This document shows positions 1 through 7,707 of a stretch of 19,674 nucleotides of DNA, piece after piece. The stretch lies in assembly GCA_051000755.1 (NCBI GenBank), contig JBPCNZ010000080.1, forward strand, positions 1-19,674, given 5' to 3'. The translations under genes were made by a program, and so were the position numbers. The notes under the pieces were generated by a model. The model saw only the letters and a program-made list of their open reading frames with translations. It searched no databases and had not been told where the DNA came from. This DNA is from JALZAH01 sp051000755 (GTDB lineage Bacteria > Actinomycetota > Acidimicrobiia > Acidimicrobiales > Palsa-688). Each line of letters begins with the position of its first letter. The stretch's first letter is position 1.

Positions 1-1
1 C

Positions 2-275
2 CAAGGCACCGACCCGACGTGGACGCTCGCGCGTCGCGAAGTCATCGAGATCCAGTTCCCGCTGGTGGCCTCCAACCCGTTGATGGGCAATGCCGTCTCG
101 CCGTGCGACTGCCTCAAGGCCTTCACCAAGGTCATCGACACGTTCGACAACCCGGTGCTCAAGCCCTTCATCGAGGTCGTGGTGGGCGTGGCCCCCGGCG
201 TCGCCCCGCCTCCCGCTGCCGCCCGCTCCCGCGCCCGCCCCGGCCCCGGCCCGCCCGGCCAAGCCCACGGCGGCC
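2..275 (+). CDS. 3' part of an unknown protein, end unresolved
   Basis: The gene enters from the left edge. Reading from base 2 gives a protein-like stretch containing PLVASNPLMGNAVSPCDCL and then KPFIEVVVGVAPGV, with GC-rich third positions, followed by a proline/alanine-rich tail from about base 200. I do not recognise the family. The end is unclear. This frame has no stop until 851-853, deep inside the convergent gene, which is implausible. Around 200-260 the third frame gives a more natural Pro-Ala repeat tail (PAPAPAPARPAKPTAA). The first stop in any forward frame is TAG at 322-324, in frame 1. A sequencing error, a real frameshift or a long tail-to-tail overlap could explain this. The end given is simply where the neighbouring gene stops. 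Confidence 0.4.
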
Positions 276-980
276 TCAGGCGACCGGGTTGGCCACCGTC
301 TTCCACTCCCGGGCGGCCAGATAGGGGGAGAAGTGGCCCCCGATGTGGTCCCAGTCGGCGTCGGTCTTGGGCCGTCGGAGCTCGTAGAGGTGGGGGAACT
401 CCGCCCACCCCGCCACCAGGTCCCACAGCCGCCCCGCGGCCTCGCCGGTGGGGGCGGGGACCACGACGGGGCCGAAGAGCCACGCGTCGGCGCCCTTGTC
501 GGCCCCGGTCAGGCGGAGCGTCGGCACCCCGTACCCGCCGGCGCCGACCACCCGGCGGTGGTCGGCCAGGACCTCGTCGGTCGTGGTGGGGTCGTCGACG
601 GCCCGACCGACCATGGCCGGATCGAAGCCGGCCTCGGCCGCCACCTCCTCGGCCACCTCCCGGCGGTGCACCGCCCGCCCGTCGACGTGCAGGGCCCGGC
701 CGGCCGCCTCGTACCACCGGTCGACGGCGTCCTCCCCCTCCCGGGAACCCTCCCCACCGCCCTCGCGCCGGGCCATGGCCGCGACCCGCAGGAGGGACCA
801 GCCGTAGGACCAGGGCCGCTCCCAGGGGTGCTTCTTGGTCTCCTCCCGGTTGATCTCCTCGAGGGAGAAGAACCCCCAGCGGACGGTGACGTCCCGCACC
901 GCCCGAACCTCCCGGATCCACCGGCTGGACTGGTAGGCCCAGGGGCACATCACATCGAAATAGAACGCGACGTCGGTCAC
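276..980 (-). CDS. DsbA-family / mycothiol-dependent nitroreductase-like protein
   Basis: This is a 234-aa thioredoxin-fold protein resembling actinobacterial Rv2466c, a mycothiol-dependent reductase of the DsbA superfamily. The N-terminal beta strand leads to C12-P-W-A15 and then an SRWI helix. The C-terminal part has the cis-Pro element GVPTLRL, then LFGPVV, GEAAGRLWDLV and FPHLYELRR, which match the layout of Rv2466c as I recall it. Rv2466c has CPWC, so the resolving cysteine is alanine here; a monothiol mechanism, or a non-redox role, is an inference. The start is GTG. No strong ribosome site is seen beyond GAGGG directly before the GTG, but a TAGGCT hexamer lies 7 nt upstream, suggesting a leaderless mRNA. 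The gene is divergent from guaB. The exact substrate is unknown. Confidence 0.82.
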   Translation of the reverse strand: MTDVAFYFDVMCPWAYQSSRWIREVRAVRDVTVRWGFFSLEEINREETKKHPWERPWSYGWSLLRVAAMARREGGGEGSREGEDAVDRWYEAAGRALHVDGRAVHRREVAEEVAAEAGFDPAMVGRAVDDPTTTDEVLADHRRVVGAGGYGVPTLRLTGADKGADAWLFGPVVVPAPTGEAAGRLWDLVAGWAEFPHLYELRRPKTDADWDHIGGHFSPYLAAREWKTVANPVA

Positions 981-1020
981 CCCTCGCAGCCTACGCTCGG
1001 CCGCCTGGATAGGCTCTGGA
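981..1020. promoter_or_regulatory. 40-bp divergent region with candidate leaderless promoters
   Basis: The whole space between the GTG of the DsbA-like gene and the ATG of guaB is 40 bp. On the minus strand TAGGCT (988-993) ends 7 nt before the GTG. On the plus strand TAGGCT (1010-1015) ends 5 nt before the ATG. TANNNT ending 5-7 nt before a start codon is the usual layout of actinobacterial leaderless promoters. No convincing -35 boxes are visible. The assignment is inferred from spacing alone. Confidence 0.4.
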
Positions 1021-2493
1021 ATGGCTCGTCATGACAAGTTCGGGACCCTGGCCCTCACCTTCGACGATGTTCTGTTGGTTCCCGGCGCGTCGGATGTCCT
1101 TCCCGCCGACGCCGATACGACGGGCTGGTTGACGCCGCAGATCGCCCTGGCCGTCCCCCTGGTGTCGGCGGCCATGGACACCGTCACCGAGTCCCGCCTG
1201 GCCGTGACCCTGGCTCGCCTGGGGGGCATGGGCGTGTTGCACCGCAACCTGTCGATCGAGGACCAGGCGGGCGAGGTGACCAAGGTCAAGCGTTCGCAGG
1301 CGGGAATGACCGCCGACCCCGTCACCGTCGCCCCCGGCGCCACCCTCACGTCGGCTCGGAGCCTCATGACCGCCAACGGGATCTCCGGTCTGGTGATCGT
1401 CGATGACGACCGTCGCCCCACGGGCATCATCACCGGCCGGGACCTGCGCTTCGAGGATGACGGGGATCGGCCCGTGCGTGAGGTGATGACGACGGAGGTG
1501 GTCGTCGCCCCCGCCGGGATCGCCCTGGACCAGGCGTCACAGCTGCTCGGCCGGCACAAGATCGAGAAGCTCCCCCTCGTTGACGGCGATGGGCGCCTGG
1601 TCGGGCTGATGACCAAGGGCGACCTCGAACGTCACACCGAGGATCCCGACGCCACCGTCGACGAGCTCGGACGTCTCCGGGTGGCCGCTGCCGTAGGGGT
1701 CGGGGATGAGGCGGTCATGAGAACCGAGATGCTGATCGACGCCGGCGTCGACGTGATCGTCGTCGACACCGCCCACGGGCAGGCCACGTCGGTCATCGAC
1801 ACCGTCCGGACCGTGGCCAAGCAGTGGCCCGATGTGGGCTTGCTGGCGGGTAACATCGCCACCGCCGAAGCCGCCGAGGCCCTCTTCGATGCGGGCGCCC
1901 AGGGAGTGAAGGTCGGCGTCGGCCCCGGCGCCATCTGCACCACCCGGGTGGTGGCTGGCGTCGGTGTCCCGCAGATCTCCGCCGTCTACGACGTGGCCGA
2001 GGTGGGCCGGCGGCGGGGGGGCACCGTGATCGCCGACGGCGGCGTGCAGTCATCGGGCGACGTGGCCAAGGCCATCGCCGCCGGCGCCGATGTGGTCATG
2101 CTCGGCAGTGCTTTCGCCGGGACCGACGAGACGCCCGGCGAGCTGATCCACCTGTCGGGCGAGCAGTTCAAGGAGTACCGCGGCATGGGGTCGCTGGGGG
2201 CCATGGCCAACCGGTCCTACTCCAAGGACCGCTACTTCCAGGCCGACGGGCGGCCGGTCGACAAGTTGGTCCCCGAGGGCATCGAGGGCCGGGTCGCCTA
2301 CAAGGGTCCGCTGGAGGCTGTGGTCTGGCAGTTGGTCGGGGGGCTGCGGTCGGCGCTCGGCTACTGCGGCACGGCGACACTGAAGGAGCTGCAGCGCGAG
2401 GGCCGCTTCGTGCAGATCACCGCCGCCGGCCTGCGCGAGTCCCACCCCCACCACATCACCATCACCAAGGAAGCCCCCAACTACCGGTTGTGA
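1021..2493 (+). CDS. guaB: IMP dehydrogenase
   Basis: Inosine-5'-monophosphate dehydrogenase catalyses the NAD-dependent oxidation of IMP to XMP, the committed step of cytosolic guanine nucleotide synthesis. The 490-aa length is typical of the bacterial enzyme. The N-terminal TFDDVLLVPG and PLVSAAMDTVTE motifs belong to the TIM barrel. Two CBS domains occupy roughly residues 95-205. The catalytic loop is GVGPGAICTTR with Cys306, and the flap region shows YRGMGSLGAM followed by YSKDRYFQ. The C-terminal EGIEGRVAYKGP is also diagnostic. Nothing is missing. The start is ATG with no clear Shine-Dalgarno sequence; a TAGGCT hexamer lies 5 nt upstream. The last 13 bp overlap the end of the convergent helicase gene. 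Confidence 0.97.
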   Translation: MARHDKFGTLALTFDDVLLVPGASDVLPADADTTGWLTPQIALAVPLVSAAMDTVTESRLAVTLARLGGMGVLHRNLSIEDQAGEVTKVKRSQAGMTADPVTVAPGATLTSARSLMTANGISGLVIVDDDRRPTGIITGRDLRFEDDGDRPVREVMTTEVVVAPAGIALDQASQLLGRHKIEKLPLVDGDGRLVGLMTKGDLERHTEDPDATVDELGRLRVAAAVGVGDEAVMRTEMLIDAGVDVIVVDTAHGQATSVIDTVRTVAKQWPDVGLLAGNIATAEAAEALFDAGAQGVKVGVGPGAICTTRVVAGVGVPQISAVYDVAEVGRRRGGTVIADGGVQSSGDVAKAIAAGADVVMLGSAFAGTDETPGELIHLSGEQFKEYRGMGSLGAMANRSYSKDRYFQADGRPVDKLVPEGIEGRVAYKGPLEAVVWQLVGGLRSALGYCGTATLKELQREGRFVQITAAGLRESHPHHITITKEAPNYRL

Positions 2494-4148
2494 CGGTCCC
2501 GTTCGCGGCGCACCGTCGCCCGCTTCCCCCGAATCGTCGCTCCCCGCATGGCATCGACGACCTCGTCGGCGGCCCCGTCGGGAACCTCGACGAGGGAGAA
2601 CCGCTGGGCGATCTCGATGGCGCCGATCTGGCGGCCGCTGAGCGAGGACTCCCCGGTGATGGCGCCGACGAGGTCCTGGGGTCGGACCCCACCTTCCCGG
2701 CCGGCCCCCACGAACAGGCGGGTCATCCCGTTCGACGGGACCCGTGACCCGCGGGTGGTGCCGGGCCGCGCTCCGGTTGGTTCGCGCTCCGGTTTCGGGG
2801 CGATCTGGGGAATGTCCTCCTCGTCATCGGGAGCACCCCCGGCATCGTGGGCCACCTTGACGGCGGCGAGCGCCACTTCCATCAGGTCGAACTCGTCGGC
2901 GAGGGACTCGACCACCACGCGCTGGCCGTCGAGGTCGTCGGTGAGGATGACCTCGCGGATGGCCGCCCTGGTCAGGTCGAGTCGACGGGCCCGCAGGTCG
3001 GCGACGGTCGGAACCTTCTCGATGGCGATCTTGCGCTTGGTGGCCCGTTCGATGGTCTTGAGCATCCGGTGCTCGCGAGGCTCGGCCAGGGTGATGGCGA
3101 CGCCTTCCCGGCCCGCCCGCCCGACGCGACCGATTCGGTGAACGTAGGACTCGGCCGACGACGGCACGTCGTAGTTGACGACGTGGGTGAGCTGGTCGAT
3201 GTCGAGGCCGCGGGCGGCCACGTCGGTGGCGATGAGCAGATCGGCGGTACCGGAGCGGAGGCGGCCCATGACGCGGTCCCGCTGTTCCTGGCTCATGCCG
3301 CCGTGGAGGGCCTCGGCCCGGTAGCCCCGCCCGTTGAGCGTCTCGGTCAGGCGGTCGACCTCGTCGCGGGTCCGGCAGAACACCAGGGCCGCGGCTGGCG
3401 ATTCCACGTCGAGGACCCGGCCCAGGGCGGCCGATTTGTGGGCCCGCTGCACGACGTACGCACTCTGGCGAACGAGCGGGTCGCCGCCCATGGCGGTGGG
3501 GTCGGCGGAGATCTCGATGCGAACCGGGTCGCGCAGATGGCGTCGGGCGATGCCGTCGATGCGCGGCGGCAGGGTGGCGGAGAACAGCACCGTCTGGCGG
3601 GATTTCGGCGTCTCGGCCAGGATGGACTCGAGGTCGTCGGCGAAACCCATGTCGAGCATCTCGTCGGCCTCGTCGAGGACGAGCGTGGTCAGGCCTTGGA
3701 GGTGGAGGGTTCCCCGGTTGATGTGGTCGAGCGCCCGCCCGGGGGTGGCCACCACCACATCGACGCCATTGTCCAAAGCCCGGAGCTGACGACCGATCGG
3801 GGCACCGCCGTAGATGGGCAGCACCCGGGCGCCCAGCTCCCGGCCGTAGCGGTGGGTCGCCTCCGACACCTGCACGGCCAGCTCCCGGGTGGGCACCAGG
3901 ATGAGAGCGACCGGTTCGGAGCCCCGTTGGCCCAGGTGCTCCAGGATGGGGAGGGCGAATGCCGCCGTCTTGCCCGTCCCTGTCGCGGCCTGGCCGAGGA
4001 GATCCCGACCGGCGAGCATGGCCGGGATGGCGGCCCGCTGGATCGGTGTGGGCTCCTCGTAGCCCAACCCGGCGAGGACCCGGACCAGCTCGGAGCGCAG
4101 GGCCAGGCCGGCGAAGCTGGCCGTCTCATCGGGTTTTGTGTCCGTCAC
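2481..4148 (-). CDS. deaD: DEAD-box RNA helicase with DbpA-like RNA-binding domain
   Basis: This is a 555-aa ATP-dependent RNA helicase of the DeaD/CsdA type, a cytosolic protein that remodels structured RNA in ribosome assembly and mRNA turnover. All core motifs are present: the Q motif (F12 to Q37), motif I ATGTGKT (55-61), PTREL (86-90), TPGR (135-138), DEAD (159-162), SAT in VLFSATLPP, and HRIGRVGRAGREG in the second RecA domain near residues 336-348. After a charged linker, a C-terminal domain from about residue 474 (RLFVGAGREGG, with SLVEVPDG further on) matches the DbpA-type RNA-binding fold. The start is GTG, chosen because AAGGAG lies 7 nt upstream. Assignment to a particular paralogue is less certain than the family. 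Confidence 0.94.
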   Translation of the reverse strand: MTDTKPDETASFAGLALRSELVRVLAGLGYEEPTPIQRAAIPAMLAGRDLLGQAATGTGKTAAFALPILEHLGQRGSEPVALILVPTRELAVQVSEATHRYGRELGARVLPIYGGAPIGRQLRALDNGVDVVVATPGRALDHINRGTLHLQGLTTLVLDEADEMLDMGFADDLESILAETPKSRQTVLFSATLPPRIDGIARRHLRDPVRIEISADPTAMGGDPLVRQSAYVVQRAHKSAALGRVLDVESPAAALVFCRTRDEVDRLTETLNGRGYRAEALHGGMSQEQRDRVMGRLRSGTADLLIATDVAARGLDIDQLTHVVNYDVPSSAESYVHRIGRVGRAGREGVAITLAEPREHRMLKTIERATKRKIAIEKVPTVADLRARRLDLTRAAIREVILTDDLDGQRVVVESLADEFDLMEVALAAVKVAHDAGGAPDDEEDIPQIAPKPEREPTGARPGTTRGSRVPSNGMTRLFVGAGREGGVRPQDLVGAITGESSLSGRQIGAIEIAQRFSLVEVPDGAADEVVDAMRGATIRGKRATVRRERDRHNR

Positions 4149-4254
4149 GACGGGGCTCCTTGCCGCTCCCGGGTCAGGCGCGGACGCCGCATCTTAGGAG
4201 CAAGACCAGCGGACCAGGTGTGGTGGTCTGCCCCCCACGGGTAGGACCTCTGGC
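4149..4254. promoter_or_regulatory. divergent spacer between helicase and lipoprotein genes
   Basis: This 106-bp gap must hold promoters for both directions. For the helicase, the minus strand carries TAAGAT (plus-strand 4191-4196) about 42 nt before the GTG, and an AAGGAG ribosome site sits 7 nt before it, so this gene appears to have an ordinary leader. No convincing -35 box is seen. Nothing clear can be assigned to the lipoprotein beyond a GGTAGGA stretch just upstream of its ATG. Confidence 0.3.
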
Positions 4255-5496
4255 ATGCGACGCCGGTCCGCAGCAGCGGCGGTCGGAGCATTGGTGGTGT
4301 TCAGCGGGTGCGGTTCCGCCGCGCCCCGGACGGCACCGTCGACGAGCGCGGCTACCACCACCGTGGCGCCCACCACCTCGGCTCCTCCCCCGGTGACGAT
4401 GACGCCGACGACCCGAGCGTCGGTGAGCGGTCCGGTTCCCGCGGGCTTCAAGGTCCAGTCGGCCACCTTTGTTTCCGTGGATCGGGGTTGGGTGTTGGGA
4501 ACTGCGGCCTGTGCCTCACCGCCGTGCACCTCGATGGCGCGCACCGACGGTAACGGGCGCTGGGTCGGTGTGCCCGCCCCTCTCGATGGCCTGTCCAACG
4601 GCAGCAGCACGGCGCAGACCGGGGTCAGCGAGGTCCGCTTCGCCGACGACAGCAACGGGTGGGTCTTCGGGCCCGACCTATGGTCGACCCATGACGGGGT
4701 CACGACCTGGAACCGGGTGACGGTCGGCTCGGCGGTCTCCCAGGTCATCGCCCTGGAGACGGCCGCGGGGGAGGTCGACGCGGTTGTGACGGACTGCGCG
4801 GTGGGATCCGCCCCCTGCCCGGGCCAGCTGTGGCACGCACCCATCGGATCCGACCAGTTCACCCAGGTGCCCTCGGTGCAGTTGCCCAACGGCGTCGCCG
4901 GTCCCTCCGCCCTCGCCCTCCACGGCCGGACCGGGTATCTGGTCGCCAACCCCGAAGGCACCACCGGTGCCTCATCGACGCTTTGGGCCACCACCGATGG
5001 GACGAGCTGGAGGTCCCACCCTTCGCCGTGCGAGTCGTCCACCCTCCAATCCGTCGCCGCTGTCGACAGCCGGCGGGCCACGGCCCTGTGCGCCGGCGGG
5101 GCGGCGGCGGGCTCGACCGCCAAGACGCTGTACGGGACCGCCGACGGTGGTGCCACCTTCACGCCGGAGGGCTCTCCGCCGCCTCGAGGTGGCGACGGCG
5201 GAACGGTTGTCGCCGCCAGCGCCTCCGACCTGGCCATCGCCACTTCGTCGGCCGCCGCCGAGATCTACCGCAGCACGGACGGCGGGGCCACGTGGAGGAC
5301 CGCCGTCCAGTTGGACGACGGCGGCCTGGGCTTCGGTGACTTCGGCTTCACCGACGCCACCCACGGATTCGCCGTGCACGCGCCGGCGGCCAGGGTCACC
5401 CAGGGCGGTGCCGCTGTAGGCCAGTTCGGCCCGAACCTGGCGTCGCTGTATCGGACCAATGACGGTGGTGGCACGTGGTCACCGGTCGCCATCTGA
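4255..5496 (+). CDS. secreted lipoprotein with Asp-box beta-propeller repeats
   Basis: This is a 413-aa exported protein. Residues 2-4 are RRR, followed by a hydrophobic stretch and a lipobox-like FSGC with Cys19, so lipid anchoring on the outer face of the membrane is likely. A Thr/Pro/Ala-rich linker covers about residues 20-60. The remainder contains repeated Asp-box/YCF48-like units, each a strand followed by a TDGG.TW-type turn: LWATTDGTSW, LYGTADGGATF, IYRSTDGGATW and LYRTNDGGGTW. Such repeats build sialidase/BNR-like propellers. No sialidase catalytic residues are recognisable, so a structural or binding role is more likely than hydrolysis. The ligand is unknown. The start is the first ATG that gives an intact signal sequence. 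Confidence 0.75.
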   Translation: MRRRSAAAAVGALVVFSGCGSAAPRTAPSTSAATTTVAPTTSAPPPVTMTPTTRASVSGPVPAGFKVQSATFVSVDRGWVLGTAACASPPCTSMARTDGNGRWVGVPAPLDGLSNGSSTAQTGVSEVRFADDSNGWVFGPDLWSTHDGVTTWNRVTVGSAVSQVIALETAAGEVDAVVTDCAVGSAPCPGQLWHAPIGSDQFTQVPSVQLPNGVAGPSALALHGRTGYLVANPEGTTGASSTLWATTDGTSWRSHPSPCESSTLQSVAAVDSRRATALCAGGAAAGSTAKTLYGTADGGATFTPEGSPPPRGGDGGTVVAASASDLAIATSSAAAEIYRSTDGGATWRTAVQLDDGGLGFGDFGFTDATHGFAVHAPAARVTQGGAAVGQFGPNLASLYRTNDGGGTWSPVAI

Positions 5497-5639
5497 GGCC
5501 CGGCCTGGTGCTCGACTCTGGGCCCATCGTCCCCTTCTCGGCGGCGGAGGCAAGCGGTTCAATCGGGACGCCTCGGAAACTTGGTGCCCGGGGGGTAGCC
5601 TGCTCCTCACGTCGAAGGCGCCTGTTGGGGGGTGAGTTC

Positions 5640-5945
5640 TTGACTCGCACGGAGTTGATCGAGGCCCTTGTGGCGGCCCCGCCGGACGAGGGGGACGTCG
5701 TGTACGTGGAGCGGCGGGGGGAGCAGTACTCGTGGCGGTCCTTTGTCCCGGATGGAGACCTCGGTGCGCCGGAGGGGCCCGATGCCCACCCGGACGTGTG
5801 GATCTACAGCACCGGCCCGCGACCCACCGGCGACCCCGATCAGGTCGCGTCTTTCGTGGACGACCTGCTGGCCGAGATGGAGTCGATGATGGGGGGCGAC
5901 CGCTGCCGGTGGCCACTCGACCAACCGTGGCCTGATCGCCACTGA
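5640..5945 (+). CDS. small hypothetical protein, partner of the PD-(D/E)XK gene
   Basis: This 101-aa acidic protein belongs to no family I recognise. I chose TTG at 5640 because it follows GGGGGGTGAG at a usable spacing, and because the longer open frame beginning at 5475 would overlap the preceding gene and start with low-quality sequence. The protein opens with a helix (TRTELIEALVAAPPDEGD), then strand-like VVYVERRG and VWIYSTGP, and ends with an acidic helix (SFVDDLLAEMESMMGG). No signal peptide or membrane segment is seen. It ends 17 bp before the PD-(D/E)XK gene, so the two are probably co-transcribed and may act together. Confidence 0.6.
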   Translation: MTRTELIEALVAAPPDEGDVVYVERRGEQYSWRSFVPDGDLGAPEGPDAHPDVWIYSTGPRPTGDPDQVASFVDDLLAEMESMMGGDRCRWPLDQPWPDRH

Positions 5946-5962
5946 CGGCGGAGGAGGAGCGG

Positions 5963-7120
5963 ATGGATCATCGGATCAGCGCGGAGGAGCAGGCGGCATT
6001 CCGGGGTTGCCGGCGACGCTGGGACTTCGGTTCCCCCAACCGGATGGATCTCGAACCGGCCACCCGGTCAGGGGTCTTCGATCTCGACCGGGCGGTCAAG
6101 GACGCCCTGGCCATCCACTACTTCCCGGGCATGTGGGACTGGCCTCAGGCCATCGTGGCGCCGCTCGTGATCAAGGGGTTCGAACGGTCGATGGGCGACC
6201 AGCAGGACCTCGTCACCTCCGAGCGGCCCCTCACCGACAGCGAGGCGGAACAGTGGCGCCGTGGCTTCGACGACGGCCGGCGGATGGTGGAACGCTACGC
6301 CGACTGGGCCTCCTCGATCGACCGGTTCGCCCCGGTCCGGGTCGAGTCCGAGTTCGAGGTGCAGATCCCTGATGCGGGTCGCCCGGGCAGGTCGCTGCCG
6401 ACCACCACCGCCGGCGCCGTCCTCTACGTCGGCCGCCTCGACGCCCTCGTGATCGACGAGTTCGACGCCTACTGGATCCTCCGCCACCGGGTCGTCGACC
6501 GGTGGACTCCGAGGTACCAGCTGGAGCTCGACGAGGAGTCCATCGCCGCCTGTTGGGCGTGGGAGAACTTCTACATGGGCATGACGATCAACGGGACGAT
6601 CGACAACGAGTTGCGCCTGGACGACGACGCCTATGACGGCTCCGCCGCGCCGCAGGGGCCGGTCGGGGCCCCGGCCGGGCGGCGGGTGGGCCAGAGCGAG
6701 GGAAGTGGGGGGGGCCGCAACATTCCCCAGCACCGCCGGATCTCGGCGGTGGCCCACGAACCGGAGTCGGTGCCTCGCGTCGAGATCGACGAGGGCCTCG
6801 GGTTCCGCCGGACGTGGATCCGGCGCAGGGATGAGGAGAAGACCGCAGCCGCGTCGAGGCTGGCGAGGGAGGCGGAGGTCATGATCGACCCGTCCGTGTT
6901 CGCCGATCCCCAGCCCTCCGACGAGCAATGTCGCCGTTGTGCATTCGTGCCACCGTGCCTGGCCCTCAACCAGGGGCAGGATCCGGCCGTCCCGTTGGCC
7001 GACGGGTACCGCCGGCGACCGGCGGAACCGGAGCACCTGGAGCGGCTGGGCCAGGTGACATGGGGTTTCGGGCGGGGCGCGGCTCCCCCGCTGTTCGGGG
7101 CGGGCCGTAAGCAGACCTAG
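5963..7120 (+). CDS. PD-(D/E)XK / Cas4-like Fe-S protein with altered active site
   Basis: This 385-aa protein has the layout of RecB/Cas4-type nucleases with a 4Fe-4S cluster: a lone N-terminal Cys16 (FRGCRRRWDFGS) and a C-terminal C323-x2-C326-x5-C332. The central part reads GRLDALV with D160, then strand WILRHRVVD (171-179), then the QxxxY-region-like helix YQLELDEESIAACWAWE. In active enzymes the second strand carries DxK (for example LDYKT); here it is R174-H175-R176, so metal-dependent cleavage may be lost. I recall related actinobacterial proteins with the same RHR, but cannot check this. It may bind DNA or have a structural role instead. The start is ATG behind a strong GGAGGAGG ribosome site. 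It follows the small gene at 5640-5945. Confidence 0.72.
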   Translation: MDHRISAEEQAAFRGCRRRWDFGSPNRMDLEPATRSGVFDLDRAVKDALAIHYFPGMWDWPQAIVAPLVIKGFERSMGDQQDLVTSERPLTDSEAEQWRRGFDDGRRMVERYADWASSIDRFAPVRVESEFEVQIPDAGRPGRSLPTTTAGAVLYVGRLDALVIDEFDAYWILRHRVVDRWTPRYQLELDEESIAACWAWENFYMGMTINGTIDNELRLDDDAYDGSAAPQGPVGAPAGRRVGQSEGSGGGRNIPQHRRISAVAHEPESVPRVEIDEGLGFRRTWIRRRDEEKTAAASRLAREAEVMIDPSVFADPQPSDEQCRRCAFVPPCLALNQGQDPAVPLADGYRRRPAEPEHLERLGQVTWGFGRGAAPPLFGAGRKQT

Positions 7121-7150
7121 GGAGGGAGACCTCATGGAGGGAGACACCAT
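7121..7150 (+). repeat. tandem 15-bp duplication of ribosome site plus ATG
   Basis: Two adjacent 15-bp units, GGAGGGAGACCTCAT and GGAGGGAGACACCAT, differ at two positions. Each contains a strong Shine-Dalgarno-like GGAGGGAG and ends in the first two bases of an ATG (7134 and 7149, both in the same frame). They lie directly after the stop of the PD-(D/E)XK gene. Confidence 0.75.
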
Positions 7151-7193
7151 GGACGCAGTGATCAGGATCCGATGTCAGGCCGGTTCGCCATGA
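7134..7193 (+). CDS. possible 19-aa leader peptide
   Basis: From ATG 7134 (or ATG 7149 in the same frame) an open frame of 19 codons ends at TGA 7191-7193. That stop overlaps ATG 7190 as ATGA, a typical translational-coupling junction into the downstream membrane-protein frame. Both leader ATGs follow excellent ribosome sites, whereas neither candidate start of the membrane protein does. The peptide MEGDTMDAVIRIRCQAGSP resembles nothing known to me. It may be a coupling leader, or the remains of a duplication. Confidence 0.3.
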   Translation: MEGDTMDAVIRIRCQAGSP

Positions 7194-7657
7194 CGCGGGG
7201 GAGCGGACTGCTCGCCGGCGCCGCCGCCGGGGCGGCGGGGACCACGGCCCTCAACGCCGTGACCTACCTCGACATGGCCGTGCGGGGCCGACCAACGAGC
7301 ACCACCCCCGAGGACACGGTGGAAAAGCTGTCGGAGATGGCCCACGTCCCCATCCCCGGGAGGGGTGCCACCCGCAACAACCGGATCGAGGGTCTGGCCC
7401 CGCTCACCGGCCTGGCTGCCGGGCTCGGCATCGGTGCCCTGCTCGGGCGGATCCGCGCCGCCGGGTTCCGGCCCCCGTCAGCCATCACCGTGGTGGTGGC
7501 CACCGCCGGCGCCCTGGTCGGCACCAACGGCCCGATGACCGTGCTCGGGATCACCGACCCGCGGACCTGGGCCGTCAAGGACTGGGTCAGTGACATCGTG
7601 CCCCATGTGGTCTTTGGGATCGTCGCCGCCCGGGTCCTCGAGGGCCTCGATCCCTGA
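7172..7657 (+). CDS. small glycine/alanine-rich membrane protein
   Basis: This is a protein of 161 aa from ATG 7172, or 155 aa if ATG 7190 is the real start. Four hydrophobic segments are visible: near the N-terminus (LLAGAAAGAAGTTALNAV), around APLTGLAAGLGIGALLG, around AITVVVATAGALVGTN, and near the C-terminus (IVPHVVFGIVAARVLEG). Between the first two lies a soluble stretch with TPEDTVEKLSEMAHVPIPG. It is likely an integral membrane protein of unknown function; I do not recognise a named domain. ATG 7172 has AGGA four bases upstream, which is weak. ATG 7190 overlaps the stop of a 19-codon leader frame. It is convergent with the ZAS-YceI gene, 50 bp away. Confidence 0.65.
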   Translation: MSGRFAMTRGSGLLAGAAAGAAGTTALNAVTYLDMAVRGRPTSTTPEDTVEKLSEMAHVPIPGRGATRNNRIEGLAPLTGLAAGLGIGALLGRIRAAGFRPPSAITVVVATAGALVGTNGPMTVLGITDPRTWAVKDWVSDIVPHVVFGIVAARVLEGLDP

Positions 7658-7707
7658 CGGCCGGGCGTGAGTTGGACGCATAGTTGCGGAAGACGCTGCC
7701 CGAGGTG

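Noticed and set aside
2847..4244. 465-codon open frame on the plus strand
   Set aside because: It is antisense to the DEAD-box helicase and has no family features.
4194..5243. 349-codon open frame on the minus strand
   Set aside because: It is antisense to the Asp-box lipoprotein gene, which has a signal sequence and repeats.
5963..7120. CRISPR-associated Cas4
   Set aside because: The Fe-S and nuclease layout is similar, but there is no repeat array or other cas gene nearby and the catalytic DxK is absent.
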